This document shows, piece by piece, positions 44,408 through 52,688 of a stretch of DNA of 64,000 nucleotides (within the stretch, counting starts at the first letter, position 1; every line of letters starts with the position of its first letter). Source of the stretch: Flagellimonas meishanensis (GTDB taxonomy: Bacteria > Bacteroidota > Bacteroidia > Flavobacteriales > Flavobacteriaceae); assembly GCF_019880545.1 (NCBI RefSeq), contig NZ_JAINVW010000001.1, positions 930,001 through 994,000 on the forward strand, given 5' to 3'. The notes below the pieces were generated by a model. The model was not told the origin of the DNA. It saw only the letters and a program-made list of their open reading frames with translations, and searched no databases. A program made the position numbers and the translations under genes.

Positions 44408-44512
44408 ATGAATGCTCAAAGTGAATTAAAAGCAATAATTGTCAGCACAACAATAACCATATTGATAATAGTCGCCGCTCTCATATATAAAAACAAGTCT
44501 AAGAAAAAGTAA
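44408..44512 (+). CDS. 34-residue single-pass membrane microprotein
   Basis: ATG at 44408, TAA at 44510-44512. Polar start MNAQSELKA, one hydrophobic helix (IIVSTTITILIIVAALIY) and a positively charged end KNKSKKK, which fits an N-out single-pass membrane protein by the positive-inside rule. It lies between repeat A and repeat B copies 1, and is absent from the second repeat pair. Family unknown. Confidence 0.4.
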   Translation: MNAQSELKAIIVSTTITILIIVAALIYKNKSKKK

Positions 44513-44515
44513 CGC

Positions 44516-44535
44516 CAGTACCAGTAAATAAATCA
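44516..44535. repeat. Repeat B, copy 1
   Basis: 20 bases ending AAATAAATCA recur exactly at 45580-45599, where they run straight into the degenerate ssb copy. Confidence 0.8.
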
Positions 44536-44613
44536 ATCCTTGACATGGTAGATAAGCGAAAATATGTCCAAAAATTTGGATCCGACCGGTATATTACATA
44601 GATTTGGAGAATG

Positions 44614-44648
44614 AAAAAAGGGAGCGGCCACGAACCAATCTCCCTTTT
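44614..44648 (-). terminator. Minus-strand hairpin terminator
   Basis: Arms AAAAGGGAG (44616-44624) and CTCCCTTTT (44640-44648), followed on the minus strand by a run of six T. Probably ends the transcript of the gene at 44776-45276. Confidence 0.6.
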
Positions 44649-44775
44649 CCGACGGTAATTTTTCAAAGCCCTATCCTGATGAGAGATGGCACACTTTGAT
44701 TTTCTCGTCTGGCCTGTCAAGGGCAATGTACAGTTTAAAACTGGGCCTATCCCTTCACAAAACGTATTTTGAGCC

Positions 44776-45276
44776 TCACATTGTGGGGCTTATTTTATAT
44801 CTAAAAGGCATATGCTCCTGCCTTATCTCGTTTTTAGAACCCAACCATTTAGAATATCCCCAAACAAAACCTTGGGATGAATTGGAAACCTTTAATTTAA
44901 TCAATCCCCGAACCTTTTTGTTCTTAAAGGCATCTGAAATGACCACAGATACCCGTCTTTTGAGATGATCAACATTTTTATCGGGATAATACGGCAATAA
45001 CAGTTCCGCCATTTCAGTATTTCCCAAAAATCTTTCATGCTTATCTAATAAGTATAATAGCTGCTTCAACCAAGTTTTATCTTTTGGAAAACCATCTATC
45101 TCAAAAGGCGAGTCAAAATCCGGTTCTTTAATCTTTGAGTCAAAAACCATATAATGTTTAAAATCAAGCTCAGGATCAATATTGGAATATTCAGCTATAA
45201 GGGAATCCACAAGTTCCAGCTTCCTAACCAGCCTCTTGCGTTCACTTTTCAATCTTTCCAAATCAACAAACGACAT
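44776..45276 (-). CDS. Hypothetical protein with coiled-coil start
   Basis: 166 residues. The N-terminus SFVDLERLKSERKRLVRKLE is a coiled-coil-like helix; the middle has KTWLKQLLYLLDKHERFLG and RRVSVVISDAFKNKKVRGLI, possibly a winged-helix-like domain; the end FVWGYSKWLGSKNEI. Codon use is AT-rich compared with neighbours. It sits in the repeat-flanked scar, so recent acquisition is likely. I do not recognise the family. Confidence 0.65.
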   Translation of the reverse strand: MSFVDLERLKSERKRLVRKLELVDSLIAEYSNIDPELDFKHYMVFDSKIKEPDFDSPFEIDGFPKDKTWLKQLLYLLDKHERFLGNTEMAELLLPYYPDKNVDHLKRRVSVVISDAFKNKKVRGLIKLKVSNSSQGFVWGYSKWLGSKNEIRQEHMPFRYKISPTM

Positions 45277-45371
45277 ATCTTGATCTTGTATACATCAAAA
45301 TTGATCAGAAAATTACTACATATAAGATTTTGCATCTGTTAGTTATCCACAATTTGTTAACGATCCTATAG

Positions 45372-45551
45372 TTAATAGTTCTTCACCTTGTAAATACTGT
45401 AGATACCGTACTCCATAGGATTTTCAGATTTTAGAACCAATGTCCAGTAGCTAGGAAAATCTTTCCCGTCCATGTAATCGGTGATCTTTTTTAGATTGCC
45501 AAACGTACCTAAGGGAACACCATCCTTGACCAAAACATGGTATTTTAGCAC
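45372..45551 (-). pseudogene. 59-codon gene fragment or GTG-start small ORF
   Basis: The minus-strand frame reads KYHVLVKDGVPLGTFGNL, then KKITDYMDGKDFPSYWTLVL, ending GIYSIYKVKNY and TAA at 45374-45372. The only start is GTG at 45551, just after an in-frame stop and inside repeat A copy 2. The protein-like composition with no ATG at the 5' end suggests a gene truncated by the rearrangement that placed the repeat there. Family unknown. Confidence 0.4.
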
Positions 45552-45599
45552 CTATATACAATATGGGACAAAACCCCATCAGTACCAGTAAATAAATCA
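45548..45599. repeat. Repeats A and B, copy 2
   Basis: Repeat A (45548-45572) and repeat B (45580-45599) are only 7 nt apart here, but 149 nt apart in copy 1 (44342-44366 and 44516-44535), where the 34-residue microprotein gene lies between them. Confidence 0.8.
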
Positions 45600-45676
45600 T
45601 GAATTCACTGGAAAAACAGAGTACAGTTGATTGTAAACCTAGGAAATGACCTTGAAGTACTTGTTACGGAAAATGG
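45599..45676 (+). pseudogene. ssb: Degenerate 5' fragment of ssb
   Basis: About 78 bases closely match the first codons of the intact ssb at 50086: ATGAATTCACT, then GTACAGTTGATTG, AAACCTAGGAAATGACC and GAAAATGG are shared in order. An extra base near codon 5 shifts the frame and gives a stop after 16 codons (MNSLEKQSTVDCKPRK), and similarity ends at 45676. A dead partial copy. Confidence 0.75.
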
Positions 45677-45730
45677 ATCCTGATGGATTTTGAAAATATT
45701 AGACATATCATCATGGAAAAGTATGATTTC

Positions 45731-45757
45731 CGGGCTTTATAGGTTGAGTAAAGCCCG
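45731..45757. repeat. Inverted repeat
   Basis: CGGGCTTTA (45731-45739) and TAAAGCCCG (45749-45757) are perfect inverted copies with a 9-nt loop; a T-rich stretch (GGCTTTTTAT) follows 10 nt later. Could be a weak terminator or debris. Confidence 0.5.
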
Positions 45758-45876
45758 TCAGTCAACGGCTTTTTATAAAATTAAGATAGTAGGGACATTT
45801 ATCATAGCCATATCACTTAGAATAGCTGAAAAAGTATTGTTGTTCCAAAAGCATAGATCCAATACTTCAGATTTGA

Positions 45877-48800
45877 TTATGAAGCATATTCAGAAGGTGT
45901 TTTTCCAAAGAGCTCCTTAAACCGTTTGGTAAAATAAGAGAGATTGTTGAACCCCACTTGATAGGCCACTTCTGAAATGTTACCCGCCTTACTTTTTAGC
46001 AGTTGGGCGGCTCTTTGCAATCGAAAATCCCGAATAAAGTCTTGGGGTGACTGGTTGGTCAGTGCCCTCATTTTCCGAAAGAGTTGTGTTCGGCTCATGC
46101 CGAGGTTCTTTGAAAATATTTCGACCCCAAATTCAGAATCGTCCAAATGTTTTTCCAACAGTTGTATGGCTTTGGTTAGGAAGCGTTCGTCAGCGGAAGT
46201 AACGGCCACGGTTTTGGGCTCGAGCGTAATTTGCCTACGGTACTTTTCCCGTAAAAGTTGCCGCTGCTGAATCAGGTTTTTGACCCGTACCATCAACTCT
46301 TTCTTATCAAAGGGTTTTACAATGTAATCATCGGCGCCAGTCTCGATTCCTTCTACTTTGGAAGCTTGAGAGGCCAATGCGGTCAATAATATCACTGGGA
46401 TGTGGCTGGTCTTTTCATCTTTTTTGAGCCGTTCGCACAAGGCCATACCACCCATTCCAGGCATCATAACATCACTGATGATAAGGTCGGGTACGATTTT
46501 CTGCGCCAGGCCTAACCCTTCAATGCCATCGGAAGCCTCGTGTACCTGATACGTGTCATTGAGTTGTTTTTTAACGTAGGTCCTTACCTCATCATTATCC
46601 TCAACAATCAGAAGTATGGGCTGGTCTTTTCCAACTGTTTTCCCATCCGTTTTTTCGCCTACAATAGGTTTTGGAACTGATTTTTTGGATACTGTACCAA
46701 TCTTGGACACTTCCTTATCACCGTCTACAATCGCTGTTTCATCAAAACACTCCTTGTCTATAGGTAGCATTATTGTGAAGGTACTTCCCTTGCCTAGTTC
46801 ACTCTCGACCGAGATGGTTCCGCCATGCAAGGCAATCAATTCTTTGGTCAGGGCCAAACCGATTCCCGTTCCTGAGGTTTTATGGGCACCCGCCCCATCG
46901 CCCTGGTGGAAACGGTCAAAGACTTTCTCCAGCTCGTCATCCGGTATTCCCCTGCCACTGTCACTTACCTTTATCTTTAATCTTCGCACACTGTCATCTA
47001 AATCCATGTCATTTGCGTTGGCTAAGGTCGCTGAAAAATCGATCTTCCCCCCATTCTCGGTAAACTTGAAAGCATTTGAAAGCAAATTGTTGACCATTTT
47101 TTCAAGAGCATCTTCATCAAACCAACCCAAACTAAGCTCAGGAGATATGGTCATATTGTAGTCAATGTTTTGGAAGTGGGCTAAGGAACTGAAAGCTGCG
47201 GTATGGGTTTTTAAAAATATGCTCAAATCCCCTTGTCTTACTTGCAAGGGCCTATTGCCAGATTCCAATTTGGCCAGATCCAAAAGCTGGTTGACCAAAT
47301 CCAAGAGTTTTTCACTACTCCGTTGCATCAACCTATAGCTCTGCACCCGTTCTTCTTTTTTGGGTTCCCGGGCCAAAAAATCCCGCAATGGTCCAAGGAT
47401 CAACGTAAGGGGTGTTCTAAATTCATGGGAAATATTGGCAAAAAATCGGGATCTCAGATTGACGAATTCTTGTTGTTTTTTATTGATTAGCTCCCTCGAC
47501 TTCAATTTGGTGCGATAGTTTCTAAATAGCAAGAAAGAAACCAACACAATTGAACCTATCCCTGCCAAAAGTAGATTTCTTTGGGTCGAACGCTTTTCTA
47601 TAAGCGCCTGTTGGGCGACCACTTCCGCATCTTGTACCTCCCTTTCCTTTTCAAGCAATTGAATCTGCTGATCTTTTTTTGCAGTCTCATATTGAATTTC
47701 ACGAGCCACGATATTTTTAGTGGTCTCCTCACTGAAAATGGAATCCCTCAACAAATCATATTGCTCGAGGTACCCGAGTGCTCGACCTTGTTGCCCCATC
47801 TTTTTATATAACTGGTACAGTGCAAAAGAGAGCTTGCTCCGCATATCTTTTGAATCAGTTTGCCTTGAAATCTCCAGACCTTCCTCCAAGGCTTTTTGCG
47901 CCTTGGAAAATTGCCGTTGTTCAGTGTGTATTTTACCCAACTCGTAGAGTGAGGTGGCCACATTAAAATCATCCAAATCGATGGATTCCTTCAAAGAGAT
48001 ACTTTTGTTTAGAAATGTCACTCCCTTGGCCATATCTTCTTTAGCATATAATGTTCCTAAGCTATGGTAATTAAGGCTCTGGAGATCCTTGAAATTGCCT
48101 TTCTCGGCCAATTGAAGACTTTTTTCAAAATAGTAAAGGGCTGAATCTTTTTTTGCACTTTTGTCCATAACTGCCCCTAAACTATGATAGTTTGATGTCG
48201 TCAGGCGCGAGTCACCCACCGTTTGGCTATAGTGAAGTGAACGCCGGTAGTATTTTAGGGCATTTCGATAATTGCCCATGTTCTCATAAACTCCCGCGAT
48301 ATTTTCTGTGCAGCTGGCCAACAAATAATGGTCTTCCTCTTTCTCAAAAACTTCCAACGAAGAAAAAAAGTCGTTCAGGGCCAAGTCGTAGTTGCTGAAG
48401 TTCCATTGTATCGTTCCCAAATTGAAATTCACCTTGGCCACTGATAGGTAATCGCCAGCTTGTGTAAAATACGGGACTGAGGCTGTAAGATTTTTATAGG
48501 CTTCTTGATTCTTTCCTTGATATAAATACACCGCACCCATGTTCAAGTAACCATCGGCTATTCCCAAGGTGTCCCCAATCTGGTTCCTATATTCAAAATC
48601 TTCCCTATAATAGGATATGGCTTTATCATACTCCGAAATCGATGCATGTAAAAGACCTAAATTGTAATTGATATCATGCACTCCATCAAGGTCTCCCAAT
48701 GATTTAAATCGTTTCTGGCCTTTTTGATAATAGAAAATGCTACTGTCCATTTGGCCAGTGTACAGGAAATAAGTGCCTTTAATCTTATCTGCGGAAGCCC

Positions 48801-49038
48801 TGCCAAAATCATCATTCAATGAGGAAGCCAAATTGTAAGCCTTCTTGGCAAAAAGATAGGAGGTGTCCAAATTTATTCCCCTATAAGCGTTGGCCATATC
48901 AAGAAGAACCCTTACCTGTGAGGTATCTTTAGGGCTATCTTCCAGTTTTTGCCCTAAGCTGTCAATGGTTGTTCTTAATTGGGCATAGGTAAACCAGCAA
49001 TTCATTCCCATGATGCCTAAAAGGAATAGCTTTTTCAT
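45877..49038 (-). CDS. Hybrid two-component regulator: TPR - histidine kinase - receiver - AraC
   Basis: 1053 residues. Signal peptide, then periplasmic TPR repeats to about residue 440 (YLNMGAVYLYQGKNQEAYKN; NYRNALKYYRRSLHYSQTVG), a coiled coil and one membrane helix near 490 (LLLAGIGSIVLVSFLLF). H-box ANISHEFRTPLTLILGPL near 538, ATPase N/G boxes (NNLLSNAFKFTENGG; DSGRGIPDDELE; GTGIGLALTKELIALHGG), receiver Asp near 856 (DLIISDVMMPGMGG) and a C-terminal AraC domain (SRTQLFRKMRAL; ISEVAYQVGFNNLSYFTKRF). A one-protein signal system like the HTCS family, but with TPR rather than a propeller sensor. No obvious target operon adjoins it. Confidence 0.92.
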   Translation of the reverse strand: MKKLFLLGIMGMNCWFTYAQLRTTIDSLGQKLEDSPKDTSQVRVLLDMANAYRGINLDTSYLFAKKAYNLASSLNDDFGRASADKIKGTYFLYTGQMDSSIFYYQKGQKRFKSLGDLDGVHDINYNLGLLHASISEYDKAISYYREDFEYRNQIGDTLGIADGYLNMGAVYLYQGKNQEAYKNLTASVPYFTQAGDYLSVAKVNFNLGTIQWNFSNYDLALNDFFSSLEVFEKEEDHYLLASCTENIAGVYENMGNYRNALKYYRRSLHYSQTVGDSRLTTSNYHSLGAVMDKSAKKDSALYYFEKSLQLAEKGNFKDLQSLNYHSLGTLYAKEDMAKGVTFLNKSISLKESIDLDDFNVATSLYELGKIHTEQRQFSKAQKALEEGLEISRQTDSKDMRSKLSFALYQLYKKMGQQGRALGYLEQYDLLRDSIFSEETTKNIVAREIQYETAKKDQQIQLLEKEREVQDAEVVAQQALIEKRSTQRNLLLAGIGSIVLVSFLLFRNYRTKLKSRELINKKQQEFVNLRSRFFANISHEFRTPLTLILGPLRDFLAREPKKEERVQSYRLMQRSSEKLLDLVNQLLDLAKLESGNRPLQVRQGDLSIFLKTHTAAFSSLAHFQNIDYNMTISPELSLGWFDEDALEKMVNNLLSNAFKFTENGGKIDFSATLANANDMDLDDSVRRLKIKVSDSGRGIPDDELEKVFDRFHQGDGAGAHKTSGTGIGLALTKELIALHGGTISVESELGKGSTFTIMLPIDKECFDETAIVDGDKEVSKIGTVSKKSVPKPIVGEKTDGKTVGKDQPILLIVEDNDEVRTYVKKQLNDTYQVHEASDGIEGLGLAQKIVPDLIISDVMMPGMGGMALCERLKKDEKTSHIPVILLTALASQASKVEGIETGADDYIVKPFDKKELMVRVKNLIQQRQLLREKYRRQITLEPKTVAVTSADERFLTKAIQLLEKHLDDSEFGVEIFSKNLGMSRTQLFRKMRALTNQSPQDFIRDFRLQRAAQLLKSKAGNISEVAYQVGFNNLSYFTKRFKELFGKTPSEYAS

Positions 49039-49295
49039 CTTTCTTTTTAATGGATTACCTGCGGTCCTACTAAGTTAATGGGAAAATCTGTGAATTTGTA
49101 GGGAAAGGGCATAAAGACCCGAATTTCAAGGTTGACAGGTGTTCCGAGCCCGTTGCAACGTAAGTATTAAAGAACGCAACATAAGCTGCAAACAACAATG
49201 TATGGCAAGATTAATTTTGGGTTATGCCTTGTAATATGAAATGCAATGGTTGCAAAACAAGGTCTGAGATAGAGTAGTAATTAAAATTGAAAAAA

Positions 49296-49820
49296 ATGGA
49301 AAGCAAAAGTATGTACCCCTCAGTGAAAAAAAGAAATGGGCTGTTTCGTGTCGGGTTTATTTTGATGGCCCTGTGCATTTTTATGTCCTGTAGCGGCGAT
49401 AAAGAAGAATTCATGATATCATTGGATGGCCCCAATATTTCCGTATCTGATTTTACGGGTAGTTGGGAAGCGACCACTTCAGTATTCGAAAGCACCGATG
49501 GTTCTCAAAGATTGGATGTCATAGAGGTGGGCGGCACCACCTTGCTGCAAGTGCAGAACAATGGGCGGTTTACCATAACCATTGCTGTGCCAGGCCAAGG
49601 TTCTGAATCTTTTTCGGGCAAAATGGGCTTTAATGGAGACGAATATGGGAATCGGCTGATAGTACTTTTCGACGGAGATGCTATGGATGACTATGAACTG
49701 TTCAATGTTGATGTCAATAATGATGAAACCTTGTTCTTGAGTGGAATCACCACTTTTGACTTTACTGGAAGCGGCACTGAGGTGCTTGCCACAATAGATC
49801 TGGTAATGGTTAGAAGTTAG
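49296..49820 (+). CDS. Hypothetical lipoprotein
   Basis: The start is set at 49296 (MESKSMYPS); ATGs at 49287 and 49311 are also possible. A signal peptide with lipobox IFMSC gives a lipidated Cys; the mature ~135 residues are beta-rich and acidic: DFTGSWEATTSVFESTDGSQ, GRFTITIAVPGQGSESFSG, FDFTGSGTEVLATIDLV. It resembles lipocalin-like flavobacterial lipoproteins of unknown role. Confidence 0.7.
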   Translation: MESKSMYPSVKKRNGLFRVGFILMALCIFMSCSGDKEEFMISLDGPNISVSDFTGSWEATTSVFESTDGSQRLDVIEVGGTTLLQVQNNGRFTITIAVPGQGSESFSGKMGFNGDEYGNRLIVLFDGDAMDDYELFNVDVNNDETLFLSGITTFDFTGSGTEVLATIDLVMVRS

Positions 49821-50019
49821 CATCTGTTAGGGACACACTTGGCAAGCGCCAATTTTTTAGGATCAATTGGGAATTCTGAGAACGGGATATTTTAGTTTGA
49901 TTGCATATCGACATCAAAATTCATGACATAAACGGCACCTATATTTAATTCCAATCATTTACATCCGTTTACAAACGAAAACAAATGATTTCAAACCGAA
50001 TGATGATTATTGAGCGTTC

Positions 50020-50027
50020 TAAGTTTG
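50020..50027 (+). promoter_or_regulatory. -7 element upstream of ssb
   Basis: TAAGTTTG matches TAnnTTTG; start near 50031, leader about 55 nt. No matching element precedes the degenerate ssb copy. Confidence 0.4.
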
Positions 50028-50085
50028 CCCTGTCGAATGATAAGAACTCGATAGTATTAACTGTTTAACGCAAAAATTAAAAATC

Positions 50086-50418
50086 ATGAATTCACTAAAA
50101 AACAAAGTACAGTTGATTGGAAACCTAGGAAATGACCCAGAAGTAATCGTTATGGAAAATGGTACCAAATTGGCCAAATTCTCTGTCGCCACTAATGAAA
50201 CCTACAAGAATGCACAAGGAGAAAAAGTAACGGATACACAATGGCACAATATTGTGGCCTGGGGCAAAACGGCCGAAATTGCAGAATCCTATTTGGCCAA
50301 GGGTAAGGAAGTGGCCATTGAGGGAAAACTGACCTCCCGCAGCTACGAGACCAAAGAGGGTGAAAAACGCTACATTACCGAAATACGTTGCAATGAGCTT
50401 TTGATGCTTGGTAAATAA
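50086..50418 (+). CDS. ssb: Single-stranded DNA-binding protein, short form
   Basis: 110 residues, an OB-fold SSB: NKVQLIGNLGNDPEVIVMEN, KLAKFSVATNETY, TQWHNIVAWGKTAEIAESYL, GKEVAIEGKLTSRSYETKEG. It ends at RCNELLMLGK, without the linker and acidic tip (DDDIPF type) by which housekeeping SSB recruits repair proteins. So it is probably a second, short paralogue; the main ssb would be elsewhere. A terminator follows. A broken copy of its 5' end lies at 45.6 kb. Confidence 0.9.
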   Translation: MNSLKNKVQLIGNLGNDPEVIVMENGTKLAKFSVATNETYKNAQGEKVTDTQWHNIVAWGKTAEIAESYLAKGKEVAIEGKLTSRSYETKEGEKRYITEIRCNELLMLGK

Positions 50419-50440
50419 GCACTCATTTAAGAGAACGAAA

Positions 50441-50466
50441 AAAAGAGGCAATACGCCTCTTTTTTG
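50441..50466 (+). terminator. ssb terminator
   Basis: Stem AAAAGAGGC (50441-50449) with GCCTCTTTT (50455-50463), 5-nt loop, then TTTGTTTT. Classic intrinsic terminator 22 nt after the ssb stop. Confidence 0.85.
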
Positions 50467-50559
50467 TTTTTAGTTAGGGTTAAATCAGTTTCAGTTGTTC
50501 TATGGATATACGCCAGATAGTAAAAACAATGAACAAAGGATTAACTCAAGCTTTAAAAG

Positions 50560-50955
50560 ATGGGAAAATCAATACTATTTGGTGTAATTGCCTTTGGCTT
50601 CTGCACAGGGATGTTGGCCCAAAAAACAAATGGGGAATATATCAACTACGAGGATTTGGCTTTGAGAGATGCCCGATATGAGCAAACGATGGTCATGCTC
50701 AATGATGAGGATGAAAGGGATTACTGGAAAGATCAGAAGAAGTATGAAAACGATTTAAGGCGTCTAAACCAAAATGACTATCATTCCTATATGACGGTCA
50801 AATCCCATGCCCATAGCCTTCACGCAAAACATTGCAGTAGCCTCTGCAACCACAGAGATTTATATTTTAAGTTTATTAAGCATTATACTTCATATTTGGA
50901 TTTTGATTCCTCCCAGTACACAACGCACTATCTATACACAGGCATACCGTATTGA
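50560..50955 (+). CDS. Small secreted protein, paralogue 1
   Basis: 131 residues with a signal peptide (FGFCTGMLAQ). The mature part shares an ordered pattern with the gene at 51122: NYEDLALRDARYEQTM, LNDEDERDYWKDQKKYENDL, then two Cys (KHCSSLCNHRDLYFKF). The end is His/Tyr-rich (YTTHYLYTGIPY). No known domain. The pair of Cys may form a disulfide in the periplasm. Confidence 0.72.
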   Translation: MGKSILFGVIAFGFCTGMLAQKTNGEYINYEDLALRDARYEQTMVMLNDEDERDYWKDQKKYENDLRRLNQNDYHSYMTVKSHAHSLHAKHCSSLCNHRDLYFKFIKHYTSYLDFDSSQYTTHYLYTGIPY

Positions 50956-51008
50956 GGATTCATTTTTTTGCCATTATCAGCACAGTTTCCACCTAGCAGA
51001 TTATCGTA

Positions 51009-51042
51009 AAAGGGAACCAATTCGTCCCCTTTCTTTTTTTTA
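51009..51042 (+). terminator. Terminator after paralogue 1
   Basis: Stem AAAGGG (51009-51014) with CCCTTT (51027-51032), 12-nt loop, then C and a run of T (51034-51041). Confidence 0.65.
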
Positions 51043-51121
51043 ACACTCGATTCGTGATAACTTAAGGAAAGATTGGGAAACAATCAACACAGATTCCCGT
51101 CTTATGGTATAAAATAAGGTC

Positions 51122-51541
51122 ATGAAAGCTAGGCTCCTTTTTTTGCTTCTTTTTGTATGGGTTTGCCCTTGGGTAGTTGCCCAACAGGGGGGAGCTGCAT
51201 TTCAGGGACTGCGCTTTTATGAACAACTAGCCCTTAGGGATGCGGATTATGAAGCATCGCTCCATGTATTGACCGACCATGATGCCCAGGACTACTGGGT
51301 GGACCAACGCAACTATGAAAGGAAGTTGGGCAAGGCAAATTTCTCGGCTTATTTGGTGTACATGCGACAGAAAAAATCCGCCTACTACCAGCATCTTCAA
51401 AACTGCAATGCCTACTGCGGACACGGGCCGGAATATTATGCGCGGGCACAGGATTATCTTTCCTCATCCGATTTTGGCGATGTATTGGAAGAAAGCAAGA
51501 ACAGGGTCTCGCAAAACCTTTTGGCAAGAAGGAAACAGTGA
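51122..51541 (+). CDS. Small secreted protein, paralogue 2
   Basis: 139 residues. Signal peptide (FVWVCPWVVAQ), then FYEQLALRDADYEASLHVLT, DHDAQDYWVDQRNYERKLGK and QHLQNCNAYCGHGPEYY align with paralogue 1 (LALRDAxYE, D-x-D-xx-DYW-x-DQ, YE-xx-L, C-xxx-C-x-H). Divergence elsewhere is large, so the duplication is old. Family not recognised. It has its own terminator. Confidence 0.72.
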   Translation: MKARLLFLLLFVWVCPWVVAQQGGAAFQGLRFYEQLALRDADYEASLHVLTDHDAQDYWVDQRNYERKLGKANFSAYLVYMRQKKSAYYQHLQNCNAYCGHGPEYYARAQDYLSSSDFGDVLEESKNRVSQNLLARRKQ

Positions 51542-51552
51542 GATGAAACAAA

Positions 51553-51574
51553 AAATCCACGCAATGGTGGATTT
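51553..51574. terminator. Hairpin shared by convergent small genes
   Basis: AAATCCAC (51553-51560) with GTGGATTT (51567-51574), perfect 8-bp stem. It ends paralogue 2 and overlaps the stop codon of the minus-strand Lys/Cys-rich gene. Confidence 0.7.
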
Positions 51575-51737
51575 AGGCTACTTTTTTTAGAAGGTCGAAG
51601 CAGGGACAACGCTTACAGCGCTTGTTTTCGCCCTTTTTATATTTTTTGCAGCATTTGGTCTTGCAATTGTCCAAAGGCAAGTTTTTTAGCAAGGCCTTTT
51701 TCTGCTTTTTTTTGGAATTTTTGTCCTTTTTTCCCAT
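51573..51737 (-). CDS. 54-residue Lys/Cys-rich protein
   Basis: ATG at 51737, TAA at 51575-51573. The first ~18 residues are almost all Lys, Gln, Asp and Ser (MGKKDKNSKKKQKKALL). Cysteines follow in NCKTKCCKKYKKG and RCKRCPCFDLL: six Cys in about 22 residues, suggesting a small zinc or Fe-S site. No signal peptide, so it is cytoplasmic. Family not recognised, but composition is far from random. Confidence 0.6.
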   Translation of the reverse strand: MGKKDKNSKKKQKKALLKNLPLDNCKTKCCKKYKKGENKRCKRCPCFDLLKKVA

Positions 51738-51817
51738 GGTTGGTTCCAATGGGTCAAAATTAACTATTTTAATTCAATCTAAATAAAAAATTATCAACAA
51801 AATGAAGTGGAGCAGTC

Positions 51818-52657
51818 CTAAAATCGGATTGCCATACCCAAAGTGCTCGGACCAAAGGTCAGGTTCCAGCTTACTTTTTTGGCGTCGGCATTGTATTTTT
51901 CATCATATTTTCTATCCAGATATCGATCTATCGATTCCACAATAAAAATACTCAGCACCGTACTGAAGGCCACATCCGAAACCCAATGGAAGTCGTCCAT
52001 GATCCTTACAAACCCTGGGATGAATCCCACGGTGTACAGCCCTGCCTTCACCCAGGGACTTTTAAACTGTTTGGCTATGGCATAGGCATTACTGAAGGAT
52101 AAAATGGCATGTCCCGAAGGAAAGGAATCGAAATTAAAAACGCGATTTACATTAAAGGGGTCATAAACGTCTGAATTCTCACCACTTTTGGGTCGGGCCC
52201 TGCCTATGATCCTCTTGCTCACCTGTTGCAGCAGACCTCCGGCGGTGGCCGAAGAGATGAGCAAGACCCCAGTGCGCCGTAGTTTTTCGTTCTTGGTAAA
52301 CAGACCAAATAGATAAACACCCCCGGTTACCATGTAATTGTTTTCAGGACTACCATACTCATTGCCATAGTCAAGAATAAAATCGGGGACATCTTGATTG
52401 AAGCCATTGGTCCAGTTGTTGAGTTCGTCGTCCACGGTGAAGAGCAGCAAGGTGCCTCCGGCCAAGTATCCGAAATTCGCCCAATCCTTCCCTTTCCAAT
52501 GAAAAGGACGTGAATAGGCATGCCCAACACCACCAAAAACATTGCCCATATCATAGGTAAAGTGATTCCAAAGGGGCTCTTTTTTTTGGGCCTTGGATGT
52601 TGATGGGGCCAGAAGCAGCAGTATTAGCAATAAGGGGAGGAATCTCATTGTTTTCAT
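51818..52657 (-). CDS. PAP2-family phosphatase
   Basis: 279 residues. Signal peptide, then the three phosphatase motifs: KRIIGRARPKSG, SFPSGHAIL and RIMDDFHWVSDV (motif 3 has R-x4-FHW-x2-D). Lipid-phosphatase fold in the envelope, perhaps acting on undecaprenyl pyrophosphate or phosphatidic acid. Start MKTMRFLP; the second Met at 52648 is an alternative. Confidence 0.88.
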   Translation of the reverse strand: MKTMRFLPLLLILLLLAPSTSKAQKKEPLWNHFTYDMGNVFGGVGHAYSRPFHWKGKDWANFGYLAGGTLLLFTVDDELNNWTNGFNQDVPDFILDYGNEYGSPENNYMVTGGVYLFGLFTKNEKLRRTGVLLISSATAGGLLQQVSKRIIGRARPKSGENSDVYDPFNVNRVFNFDSFPSGHAILSFSNAYAIAKQFKSPWVKAGLYTVGFIPGFVRIMDDFHWVSDVAFSTVLSIFIVESIDRYLDRKYDEKYNADAKKVSWNLTFGPSTLGMAIRF

Positions 52658-52688
52658 AAAGGTCGAACGGGTTGATTATTGCATAAAA

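Larger units (their letters stand above)
45277..45876. other. 600-base region of gene debris
   Basis: No intact ordinary gene. It contains a small frame or gene fragment (45372-45551), repeats A and B copy 2, a degenerate ssb start and an inverted repeat. AT-rich unassigned sequence fills 45277-45371 and 45683-45876. Confidence 0.6.

Noticed and set aside
45731..45757. Inverted repeat taken as a transposon end
   Set aside because: No transposase, target duplication or second copy is visible; a hairpin terminator explains it as well.
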